Assembly: GCA_046565785.1 (NCBI GenBank)
Contig: JBKHXZ010000144.1
Coordinates: forward strand, 1 to 16,607
Direction of reading: 5' to 3'
Source of the DNA: DATHWB01 sp046565785
Lineage (GTDB): Bacteria; Actinomycetota; Acidimicrobiia; Spongiisociales; ZC4RG35
DNA: 16,607 nt
The notes below the pieces were generated by a model. The model did no database searches. It saw nothing but the letters and a program-made list of their open reading frames with translations, and had not been told where the DNA came from. A program made the position numbers and the translations under genes. Shown here piece after piece: positions 6,603-12,915 of this stretch (the first letter of the stretch is position 1; the number at the start of each line of letters is the position of its first letter).

Positions 6603-7195
6603 ATGCAGCCCGTCAACGTCATCACCGGCTCCATCGCCCCCCTCCCGCGGGCGAACGTGGACACCGATCAGATCATGCCGAAAAACTTCCTGAAGCGGGT
6701 CGAGCGGTCAGGCTACGGCCAGTATGTCTTCTGGGATTGGCGCAAGGACGAAACCCAGTTCGTGCTGGAACGGCCCGAGTACCAGCGGCCAAAGTCTTGG
6801 TCACCGGTCCCAACTTCGGGTCGGGATCGTCCCGGGAGCATGCCCCGTGGGGCTTGCAGGACTGGGGATTCGAGGCGGTCGTCGCCCCCTCGTTCGCCGA
6901 CATCTTCTTCAACAACTGCACGAAGATCGGGCTGCTGCCGGTCGTGCTGTCGGAGAAGGAAGTCCAATGGTTGATCGAGTTGGGGGAGTCGGATCCGAGC
7001 GCCGAGATCACCATCGACCTCGAAGCGCAGACGGTGTCGTACGGCAACGAGTTCGAGGCTCGATTCGACATCGATCCCTTTACCAAGCATCGGCTTCTGA
7101 ACGGGTTGGACGACATCGGGCTCACCCTGCAATACGAGGCTGACATCACCGCCTTCGAAGCCTCCAGGCCCTCCTTCAAACCCACCCTGCGCTGA
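6603..7195 (+). pseudogene. leuD: 3-isopropylmalate dehydratase small subunit, frameshifted
   Basis: LeuD completes the isopropylmalate isomerase with LeuC. Translation from ATG 6603 gives a normal LeuD N-terminus (VNVITGSIAPLPRANVDTDQ, then IMPKNFLKRV) up to FVLERPEYQ near 6785. The rest of the protein lies in another frame: AKVLVTGPNFGSGSSREHAP, then DIFFNNCTKIGLLPVVL, ending at 7195. The total is 593 bases, one short of a multiple of three. One missing G after CAGCG at about 6786-6788 explains it, because CAG CGG GCC AAA would read QRAK in one frame. The restored protein would be 197 residues, the usual length. As written, translation ends in a wrong frame at 6974. It may be a homopolymer sequencing or assembly error or a real recent mutation. 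GAGAGG precedes the ATG. Confidence 0.93.
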
Positions 7196-7266
7196 CCCCG
7201 TCCCCCCGGACGAAGCCCACCAGGAAGGCCACCCGGCGGCCCAAGACCGAGCGCAAGGCGTGCGTT

Positions 7267-7304
7267 CTGTCCCCCCAGGAGCGCCAGCGACGTTGGGGGG
7301 ACAG
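7267..7304. terminator. hairpin with 11-bp stem after leuD
   Basis: CTGTCCCCCCA (7267-7277) pairs with TGGGGGGACAG (7294-7304) around a 16-base loop. It lies between the convergent leuD and beta-lactamase-like genes and may terminate either transcript. There is no U-tract. Confidence 0.55.
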
Positions 7305-7410
7305 GCCCGGCGCCAGCCGGGCCAGGGGGCCGTCGGTGAACACCGATCACCGGGAACACTTCCACGACCCCCCTTCCTCGCTTCCTTCCCTCGAGGTCGC
7401 TGGCGCTCCT
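7277..7410. repeat. 15-bp inverted repeat pair in the 7196-7427 non-coding gap
   Basis: AGGAGCGCCAGCGAC at 7277-7291 recurs as its exact complement at 7396-7410, enclosing about 104 bases. The first copy forms the loop of the 7267-7304 hairpin, so the two structures compete. The rest of the 232-base gap holds the second hairpin and a short CGGTG-AA-CACCG stem near 7334. I see no gene in it. Confidence 0.6.
7304..7323. terminator. second hairpin, 8-bp stem
   Basis: GGCCCGGC (7304-7311) and GCCGGGCC (7316-7323) form a perfect stem with a GCCA loop, directly abutting the preceding hairpin. A tandem pair of stable stems suggests a terminator region for convergent genes. Confidence 0.45.
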
Positions 7411-7427
7411 AGGAGAAGAGAACGGAC

Positions 7428-8234
7428 TCAGGTGATGTGTTCGATCACCAGGTCGCTCCACTCCGGCCACGAGCGCATGGCCCACACGTCGAAGGGACGG
7501 TCGGTGAGCGCCACCGCGGCGATGTCGATGACCGGGTCGACCCAGAGAAACGTGCCCGCTCCACCGAAATGCCCGAACGTCTCAGGTGAAGTGCGAGACC
7601 CCGACCAATGAGGAGACTTGTCTCCCTTCACTTCGATCGCCAGCCCGAACGGGTTCGGCTCGAACCTGCCGACCCCGGGTAACACCCCACCGAGTTCCGG
7701 GAACACCGGCGTCCGCGCCATGCGAAGCGTGGCATCCGAGACGAGGGTCGGTCGCATGAACTCGGCGGCGAGCGCGGCGACATCGGCCACGGTCGACCGC
7801 ACTCCTTGGGCGGGCGACCCGTACAGTTCGGTGTCATCCATACCGAGCGGTTCCAGCACCCCGATCCGCAGGTACTGGGCGTACGACATCCCCGTACGCC
7901 CGGCAAGATGCTCTGCGTACTTTTCGATGCCGACGTTTGAGTAGACCCGACGCGAACCGACCGCGGCGATCGTGCGCTCGGAATCGAAGTCGTACCCGGC
8001 GGCATGTGCCAGGAGATGCCGAACCGTCGCACCGGGCGGGTCAACACCCGTATCGAGATCGAGACTGCCTTCCTCGATCGCGATCATGGCGGTCATGGCG
8101 GCCAGCAGCTTGGCGATCGAGGCCAGCTCGAACACCCCCTCGTCCCCCTCCCGTTCGGCCACCTGCCCACCGACGAGCACCGCAAAGCCGGCACGGTCGA
8201 CCGGCCAGGACGAGAAATGCCGGCGATGGCTCAA
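7428..8234 (-). CDS. serine beta-lactamase-fold hydrolase (class C/EstB-like)
   Basis: This 268-residue protein belongs to the beta-lactamase/penicillin-binding-protein superfamily (Pfam Beta-lactamase), which includes class C enzymes, D-aminopeptidases and esterases. The SxxK motif is S39-I-A-K42 within FELASIAKLLAAM. The second motif is Y98-S-N100 within VYSNVG, and the KTG-equivalent is H222-F-G-G. LLAHAAGYD matches the LLxHTSG segment of the family. It is shorter than typical class C beta-lactamases and has no signal peptide, so a cytoplasmic esterase or peptidase is likelier than antibiotic resistance. The start is a TTG that overlaps the stop of the upstream phosphodiesterase gene (TTGA), implying translational coupling. 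The substrate is unknown. Confidence 0.85.
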   Translation of the reverse strand: MSHRRHFSSWPVDRAGFAVLVGGQVAEREGDEGVFELASIAKLLAAMTAMIAIEEGSLDLDTGVDPPGATVRHLLAHAAGYDFDSERTIAAVGSRRVYSNVGIEKYAEHLAGRTGMSYAQYLRIGVLEPLGMDDTELYGSPAQGVRSTVADVAALAAEFMRPTLVSDATLRMARTPVFPELGGVLPGVGRFEPNPFGLAIEVKGDKSPHWSGSRTSPETFGHFGGAGTFLWVDPVIDIAAVALTDRPFDVWAMRSWPEWSDLVIEHIT

Positions 8235-9019
8235 GACCCGCTCCAGTGTCCGCGCTCACGCAGCACGTCACGCAGAAGATCGGGGCGGTCGGTGATGATC
8301 GCATCGACCCCGATGTCGTAGAACCGACGCATCTGCTCGGGATCGTTCACCGTCCACACATGCGCCTGATACCCGCTGCGATGGAACGAGGCCACGGTCC
8401 TGGTCGTCAACGGTGCCAGCGGACCGACCCGGACCGGGAACTGCACCGCATCCGCAAGGCGCGGGGCTCTCCCCGCCAACGCGCCGGCCACGGCCACCAC
8501 CGAGCGGGCAGGTCCGGTCGACATGGCGACACTGCCGGCCGAAGCCCGGCGGAACTCTCTCAACCGTCGGTCGGAAAACGAGCCAACGACCAGCCGATCA
8601 TGCAAGCCCATCCGCTCTATCAGACTCCACAACGGCCCCACCAACCCGTCCTGTTTCAGATCGACGATCACCCTGACATCGGGAAAGCTGGACAACAGCT
8701 CCTCGAGCGTGGGGATTCCGATGCCCGTTTCGCGGAACGGAAATCCCTCGCCGGGTCCATGCCGGAATCCCGCATCCACCCGGCTGAGTTCGTCCGAACG
8801 CAACCGGGACACCGGGCCGGTGAGGTTGGTCGTGCGGTCCAGGGTGTCGTCGTGTACGCACATCAACACCCCGTCCGCGGTCAGATGCAGATCTGTCTCG
8901 AGCCATTCGAAGCCGAGCCCGACGGCGCCTTCGAAAGCCACCATCGTGTTCTCCGGCCACAGGATGCGACTTCCCCGATGAGCCACACCGAAGGGGCCTG
9001 GCATGTCGAGTGCTCGCAC
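8231..9019 (-). CDS. glycerophosphodiester phosphodiesterase family protein
   Basis: This 262-residue TIM-barrel enzyme is predicted to hydrolyse glycerophosphodiesters to glycerol-3-phosphate and an alcohol. The family signature is complete: AHRG with H14 and R15, PENT (22-25), WLETDLHLTADG with E41 and D43, and VHDDTLDRTT with H56. The C-terminal VWTVNDPEQMRRFYDIGVDA and IITDRPDLL are also typical. The start is GTG 9019, because GGGAGG lies 9 bases before it; ATG 9004 is an alternative. No signal peptide is visible, so it is cytoplasmic. It is the first gene of a two-gene unit with the beta-lactamase-fold protein, downstream of the HU terminator. Confidence 0.93.
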   Translation of the reverse strand: MRALDMPGPFGVAHRGSRILWPENTMVAFEGAVGLGFEWLETDLHLTADGVLMCVHDDTLDRTTNLTGPVSRLRSDELSRVDAGFRHGPGEGFPFRETGIGIPTLEELLSSFPDVRVIVDLKQDGLVGPLWSLIERMGLHDRLVVGSFSDRRLREFRRASAGSVAMSTGPARSVVAVAGALAGRAPRLADAVQFPVRVGPLAPLTTRTVASFHRSGYQAHVWTVNDPEQMRRFYDIGVDAIITDRPDLLRDVLRERGHWSGS

Positions 9020-9055
9020 TGGATTCGACCTCCCGAATCGGTGATGCGTAAACAG

Positions 9056-9085
9056 AACGGGTCCCGCCAGCCGGCGGGACCCGTT
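9056..9085 (-). terminator. rho-independent terminator of the HU gene
   Basis: AACGGGTCCCGCC (9056-9068) and GGCGGGACCCGTT (9073-9085) form a perfect 13-bp stem with a 4-base loop. On the minus strand it is followed by CTGTTTACG. It lies 23 bases after the HU stop and before the phosphodiesterase gene. Confidence 0.85.
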
Positions 9086-9108
9086 CGATGTCTGAACGTC
9101 GGAAACGA

Positions 9109-9402
9109 TCAGTCGGCGACGCGGTCCTTCAGGCCCTTGGCGGGCGCGAAGTGAGCGTACTTCTTGGCGGGGATGGTGATTTCTTCGCCCGTGGCGGGGT
9201 TGCGGCCCTTGCGGGCAGCGCGCGACTTCGTGGTGAAGTTGCCGAATCCAGCGATCGAGACCTTGCGGCCGGCATCCAACTCGACAGCGATGATGCCTTC
9301 GCCATCCTTGGTCGAGAAGATTGCGTCGATGACCTCCGCGGCTTGCGCCTGCGTCAGATCGGCCTTCTTGGCGAGCTTCTGCGCCATCTCAGCCTTGTTC
9401 AT
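9109..9402 (-). CDS. hup: DNA-binding protein HU
   Basis: HU is a small dimeric nucleoid protein that bends DNA. The product of ATG 9402 has 97 residues. It starts with the typical MNKAEMAQKLAKKADLTQAQ helix region and contains GFGNF (52-56), the arm residues RKGRNPATGEEI (64-75) and a PAKKYAHFAPAKGLKD end. It lacks the long lysine/alanine-rich tail of mycobacterial and streptomycete HupB/HupS, so it is a short HU. A strong AAGGAGG lies 5 bases before the ATG. It is a single-gene unit with its own terminator; the 76 bases upstream carry a possible promoter and a 6-bp leader hairpin (CCCGGT at 9430-9435 with ACCGGG at 9448-9453). Confidence 0.95.
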   Translation of the reverse strand: MNKAEMAQKLAKKADLTQAQAAEVIDAIFSTKDGEGIIAVELDAGRKVSIAGFGNFTTKSRAARKGRNPATGEEITIPAKKYAHFAPAKGLKDRVAD

Positions 9403-9454
9403 CGGTCCTCCTTGTAGCGGCGTGTACGTCCCGGTGAGTGCCCGGGTACCGGGA

Positions 9455-9460
9455 AACATA
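9455..9460 (-). promoter_or_regulatory. putative -10 box (TATGTT) of the HU gene
   Basis: TATGTT on the minus strand is the best -10 match in the gap before HU. It would give a leader of about 45 bases that includes a hairpin and the AAGGAGG ribosome site. No -35 was recognised. Confidence 0.4.
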
Positions 9461-9478
9461 GCGTGATCATTGACGATC

Positions 9479-10654
9479 TCAGGGTCTTGTGGCGACAACC
9501 GCGCCGCCCACCATGACGGTGGTCGCCCACGCGGTATCCGGCCGACGCACCAGGTCGCCGAGGTTGTCGGTGTCGAGGATCACCAGATCGGCCACATCAC
9601 CCGGACGCAGCCGTCCGCGCTCAGGGTCACCCAGTGCCAGCGCTCCTCCTCGGGTGAGCGCCCACATCGCCTCGGACACCGTCAGACCACCAACATCGAC
9701 GAGCAACGATGCCAGGAGATAGGGGGACCGCACGAGACGACGACGTGGATCGTTGCGGCTCGCCACGGCCACGACCGCGCCTCCGTCCCACAGCTTGCGA
9801 GCGGGAAGCGCACGCCCGTCCAGCAGAGCCAGCGGCTCGACGATCGACACCACTCCGTCCACCGGCGAGATGTGACCCGCGCCTGCCACCGACAACGCAC
9901 CTTCTGCGGCGTCCTCACATGCACCCGGTTCGTCACACACCTCGATACGAGGGCGAAGCGGGCGGATGGCCTCGAGGCGGGACTCCAGGTCGTGAGGCTC
10001 TCCCACACACGTCACCACCGCATGGGAGGCGAGTCGGAGCGCAGCAGGGAGCATCACGCGGCGGATGGTTTCGGCATCGAGCGCCTGGGGGATCCGCCAC
10101 GACAGGGCAATCGTCGCCGCGGCCCGCTCGGCGAGTCCGCGACCCGCGGCAAGCGCCAACGTCTCGGCAATCGGGTCGTCACGACCTCCGACTGTCAGAT
10201 CGAACGCCGTCACCCCAAAGGTGGTCAGGTCGGCTGCGACGGTGGCTGCTGCCTGGACTGCCGACTCCGGATCGGATGGGTCGATCTCGCCGAGCATTCC
10301 CACGCCGGCATCGACGAATCCCGGTGCTACCACGCGGCCACCGGCGTCGACGGTGGGGAGTTCTGCGTAACGACCAGGAAGGTGGCGTTCCGGCCCGATC
10401 CAAGTGATACGTCCACGGCGCACGGCAACTGCGGCATCCGGTATCCATCCGAGCAGGCCTTCGTAACGGCGGTCGTTGGTCATCAGACAGCCGATCGAGG
10501 TGACCACCCGGTCGACCTGTTCGGGCTGGGTCGCATCGAGCGCTACCTCGGCTGCTAGCGAGGCACACTCCCCACAAATGCCGACACCTCGGGGCCCGGC
10601 GACGACCGATCCGGCCGCAGCGGCGTTCCGACCGCAAAACGAGCACCGAGCCAT
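9479..10654 (-). CDS. ClpX-type zinc finger fused to an amidohydrolase-like domain lacking metal ligands
   Basis: From ATG 10654 the protein has 391 residues. Residues 1-40 match the C4 zinc-binding domain of ClpX: CSFCGR, a VAGPRG turn and ICGEC, giving C4, C7, C27 and C30. From about residue 50 the rest looks like an imidazolonepropionase/dihydroorotase-type amidohydrolase: a beta-sandwich start (AVAVRRGRITWIGPERHLPG), VDAGGRVVAPGFVD, and a C-terminal ALALGDPERGRLRPGDVADL segment. Where active enzymes have D-x-H-x-H after PGFVD, this one has D115-A-G-V-G, so both metal histidines are gone. Where HutI has ATDLNP it has ASRNDP. It is therefore probably not a metal-dependent hydrolase. GTG 10663 is an alternative start but overlaps the -10 box. 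It is divergent from a crotonase gene. Its role is unknown; a ligand or protein-binding function is inference. Confidence 0.85.
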   Translation of the reverse strand: MARCSFCGRNAAAAGSVVAGPRGVGICGECASLAAEVALDATQPEQVDRVVTSIGCLMTNDRRYEGLLGWIPDAAVAVRRGRITWIGPERHLPGRYAELPTVDAGGRVVAPGFVDAGVGMLGEIDPSDPESAVQAAATVAADLTTFGVTAFDLTVGGRDDPIAETLALAAGRGLAERAAATIALSWRIPQALDAETIRRVMLPAALRLASHAVVTCVGEPHDLESRLEAIRPLRPRIEVCDEPGACEDAAEGALSVAGAGHISPVDGVVSIVEPLALLDGRALPARKLWDGGAVVAVASRNDPRRRLVRSPYLLASLLVDVGGLTVSEAMWALTRGGALALGDPERGRLRPGDVADLVILDTDNLGDLVRRPDTAWATTVMVGGAVVATRP

Positions 10655-10661
10655 GAACGCC

Positions 10662-10667
10662 ACGCTA
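10662..10667 (-). promoter_or_regulatory. putative -10 box (TAGCGT), leaderless start of the fusion gene
   Basis: TAGCGT on the minus strand is followed by exactly 7 bases and ATG 10654, with no ribosome site. This favours ATG 10654 over GTG 10663, which overlaps the box. Confidence 0.5.
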
Positions 10668-10696
10668 CCCAGCCGAATCCGGGGATCCGGGTCATG

Positions 10697-10702
10697 TACC
10701 GT
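10697..10702 (+). promoter_or_regulatory. putative -10 box (TACCGT) of the crotonase gene
   Basis: TACCGT is followed by a leader of about 20 bases that carries AGGAGG at 10718-10723, 5 bases before ATG 10729. The divergent box at 10662-10667 is only 29 bases away, so the two promoters are close enough to influence each other. Confidence 0.45.
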
Positions 10703-10728
10703 CTGACCTCCCCGACGAGGAGGCCCCG

Positions 10729-11505
10729 ATGTCTGTCACGTATCGCCTGGACGACGACGTCGCCATCATCACGCTCGCTCGCCCCCAGGTTTTCAATTCG
10801 ATCGACCAGTCGATCACCGACGGTCTGACCGAGTCCTTCCGTCGGGCAGGATCCGAGGCCCGAGCTGTCGTGCTGACCGGGGAAGGCAAAGCGTTTTGCG
10901 CCGGCGCCGACCTGGGCGATCTCCTGGGCGAGTACGACCAGGACGGCCCGGATCTCCACCGGACGATCACGACCCGCTTCAACCCTGCGCTGGAAGCAAT
11001 CCTCTCCTCCCAGGTTCCCGTCGTGGCGGCGGTGAACGGTGCGGCAGCCGGGGCGGGAATGGGGCTGGCCCTCGCCTGCGACATCCGGGTAATGACCCAA
11101 TCTGCGTTCTTCATGAGTGCGTTCATCAACGTCGCCTTGGTGCCCGATACCGGAACAGCCTGGTTCCTCCCGCAGATGGTGGGAGTGTCGCGGGCAATGG
11201 AGATCGCCATGTCAGGACGGCGGGTTCCCGCCGACGAAGCCCTCGCTCTCGGGCTGGTCGCCGAAGTGGTGGACGACGATGTGGTCCAAGCGGCGATGAC
11301 GAGGGCGTCGGCCATGGCGGACGGACCCCGGCGTGCTTACGTCGAGACTCGCCGAATCATCCACATGGCGGCAGCCGCCAGCCTCGATGCCACGACCGCA
11401 CGGGAGGCGGAGGTGCAGGGGGAACTCGGATCCCTACCGTCGCACCGTGAAGGCATGCGGGCGTTCGTCGAGAAGCGAAAGCCCGACTTCCGCTCGGTCA
11501 GCTGA
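10729..11505 (+). CDS. enoyl-CoA hydratase/isomerase (PaaG-like crotonase)
   Basis: This 258-residue crotonase-fold enzyme acts on acyl-CoA thioesters. The oxyanion-hole segments are AFCAGADL (55-62) and NGAAAGAGMGLALACDIR (103-120). The active-site segment VALVPDTGTAWFLPQMVG (135-152) has an aspartate (D140) in the position where PaaG has one, and lacks the glutamate pair of true hydratases. An isomerase or another PaaG-like activity is therefore likelier than hydration. MSGRRVPADEALALGLVAEVV is the usual C-terminal helix. The start has a strong AGGAGG. There is no phenylacetate operon around it, so the substrate is open. Its stop abuts the stop of the convergent DUF3237 gene. Confidence 0.9.
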   Translation: MSVTYRLDDDVAIITLARPQVFNSIDQSITDGLTESFRRAGSEARAVVLTGEGKAFCAGADLGDLLGEYDQDGPDLHRTITTRFNPALEAILSSQVPVVAAVNGAAAGAGMGLALACDIRVMTQSAFFMSAFINVALVPDTGTAWFLPQMVGVSRAMEIAMSGRRVPADEALALGLVAEVVDDDVVQAAMTRASAMADGPRRAYVETRRIIHMAAAASLDATTAREAEVQGELGSLPSHREGMRAFVEKRKPDFRSVS

Positions 11506-11913
11506 TCACGGCCGGACCAGATAGACCTCGAGTTGGATCGCACCGTCTGCACCTGAGCCGAGCGCCACGGCGATCTCGGTGTTCAGCCAGGCGAGATCCT
11601 CGTTCCCGGTGTGGAAGGTGATCAGCTCGCGGGGAGCAGCCTCGGTCTTGGAGAGCGCGATCGAAACACCGGTGGCGGTGTAGCCGACCGACTCGCGCTT
11701 TTCCCCGATGACTCCGTGGATGTCCAAAGTCATGTTCCCGTCCGACCGATAGGTCACGTAGTCGACTCCCTTGACCGGCCGCTCCCCCTCCCAGTGGGGG
11801 GAGGTCGCAGTCCCCTCGAACGGGAAGTCGACCCGCATCCCCGAAGGACCGTTACCGATGATCCGGGCGCCCAGGCTGGCCTTGATGGTGCAAAAGTGTT
11901 CGAGTTCCGGCAC
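11506..11913 (-). CDS. DUF3237 family protein
   Basis: This 135-residue cytoplasmic protein belongs to the DUF3237 family, predicted small beta-barrel proteins of unknown function. Recognisable parts are GARIIGNGPSGMRVDFPF, the family hallmark FEGTATSPHWEGERPVKGVD (about 32-51), TLDIHGVIG and the final LNTEIAVALGSG with LEVYLV. GTG 11913 is chosen because GAGGAG lies just upstream and the family N-terminus begins there; an in-frame ATG at 11961 would add 16 untypical residues. It is convergent with the crotonase and divergent from the membrane protein at 11976. Confidence 0.85.
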   Translation of the reverse strand: MPELEHFCTIKASLGARIIGNGPSGMRVDFPFEGTATSPHWEGERPVKGVDYVTYRSDGNMTLDIHGVIGEKRESVGYTATGVSIALSKTEAAPRELITFHTGNEDLAWLNTEIAVALGSGADGAIQLEVYLVRP

Positions 11914-11960
11914 GTCTTCTCCTCGCTGAATCCTCGAGCGGCACAGTACCCGTCCGACCA

Positions 11961-11966
11961 TAGGAT
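11961..11966 (+). promoter_or_regulatory. putative -10 box (TAGGAT)
   Basis: TAGGAT lies 9 bases before ATG 11976, predicting a leader of 0-3 bases for the membrane protein gene. Confidence 0.4.
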
Positions 11967-11975
11967 GGGCCCGAG

Positions 11976-12911
11976 ATGCCGGACTTCGCCCACACGACGT
12001 GGTTCACCGAGCAGCGGCCGGAATACGACTTCGACTTCCTGTTGGAACCCGCCTCGATCGTCCTCGTCCTCGCCGCGGTCGGAGTGGCGGCCGGTTGGCG
12101 ATGGGTGTCCACACGGCTGCCGCAACCGGAGATGCGCTTCTTGGGCCGGCTCGGCGGTCTGGCACCGTGGATCCCACGCATCCTCGCCATCCATGCGGGC
12201 GTCTCCCTCATCGCCCAGGCGTATGCCGGCACCTACCTGGCTCCAGGACTCGACCTCCCGGAAGGGAGCGTGGGAACCCTTCTCGCCATCGTCGAAGGCG
12301 CTGTCGGTGTGTGGCTGGTCAGCGGATGGCGAGTTCGGGCTGCCGCCGCCCTGCTGGTTGCCGCCGGGCCTTTGGGACTCATCGCCTACGACCCGGTGGC
12401 GATCCTGGAGCGGATCGATCTCCTCGGGATCGCCGTCTTCCTTGCGCTGGTGCCACCCGGGGCCGACCGCCATGGCGCGGTGGATGTCCAACCGGCCGAC
12501 CTGAAGGGTCCACTGTTCCTGATGCGTCTCGCCGCGGGAGGGGCTCTCGTAGTGCTCTCGGGTACCGAAAAGCTCATCCGTCCCGAGATCGGACTGGCAC
12601 TGATCGACCGTTACCCGATCCTGAACGTAGCTGCCACCGTCGGTATCGAGATACCGGACCTCGAGTTCCTCCGCATCGCCGGAGCGATCGAGTTGTTGTT
12701 CGGACTCCTCGTCATCAGCGGGGCACTCCCGCAGGTGGCAGTGATCGTGGCCGGTATCCCGTTCAACGCCACGTTGTTCTTCTTCGGGGCGAGCGAGCTG
12801 ATCGGCCACCTGCCGGTATACGGGGTGATGCTGGCGATGCTGGTGTACGGGTCGTCGGCGAGCTACGCCCCGATCGTCCCCTGGATTCCGAACCCCAAGC
12901 GCGGCCCCTGA
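11976..12911 (+). CDS. polytopic DoxX-like membrane protein
   Basis: This 311-residue integral membrane protein has about nine hydrophobic segments, near residues 24-44, 65-84, 97-117, 120-138, 146-160, 180-197, 229-249, 251-272 and 278-296. The second half, with RLAAGGALVVLSGTEKLIRP and LRIAGAIELLFGLLVISGAL, looks like a DoxX-type four-helix unit (compare the RxxxGxxFxxxGxxKL pattern). The first half (LARPWIPRIL-like LAPWIPRILAIHAGVSLIAQ and VEGAVGVWLVSGW) has a similar order of helices and may be an ancient duplicate. No catalytic motif is seen and the function is unknown. ATG 11976 is close behind a -10 box. The stop is 4 bases from the stop of the convergent RND gene. Confidence 0.72.
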   Translation: MPDFAHTTWFTEQRPEYDFDFLLEPASIVLVLAAVGVAAGWRWVSTRLPQPEMRFLGRLGGLAPWIPRILAIHAGVSLIAQAYAGTYLAPGLDLPEGSVGTLLAIVEGAVGVWLVSGWRVRAAAALLVAAGPLGLIAYDPVAILERIDLLGIAVFLALVPPGADRHGAVDVQPADLKGPLFLMRLAAGGALVVLSGTEKLIRPEIGLALIDRYPILNVAATVGIEIPDLEFLRIAGAIELLFGLLVISGALPQVAVIVAGIPFNATLFFFGASELIGHLPVYGVMLAMLVYGSSASYAPIVPWIPNPKRGP

Positions 12912-12915
12912 GCGG

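Noticed and set aside
6780..6800. Programmed frameshifting in leuD.
   Set aside because: There is no slippery heptamer of the X-XXY-YYZ type and LeuD is not known to use recoding; a missing G is simpler.
7196..7427. A tRNA, riboswitch or small RNA gene in the longest gene-free gap.
   Set aside because: No cloverleaf, no TTCGANTC-like loop and no promoter was seen; only hairpins and an inverted repeat can be supported.
7428..8234. An antibiotic-resistance beta-lactamase.
   Set aside because: No signal peptide, short length, housekeeping context and coupling to a phosphodiesterase argue for an esterase or peptidase-like role.
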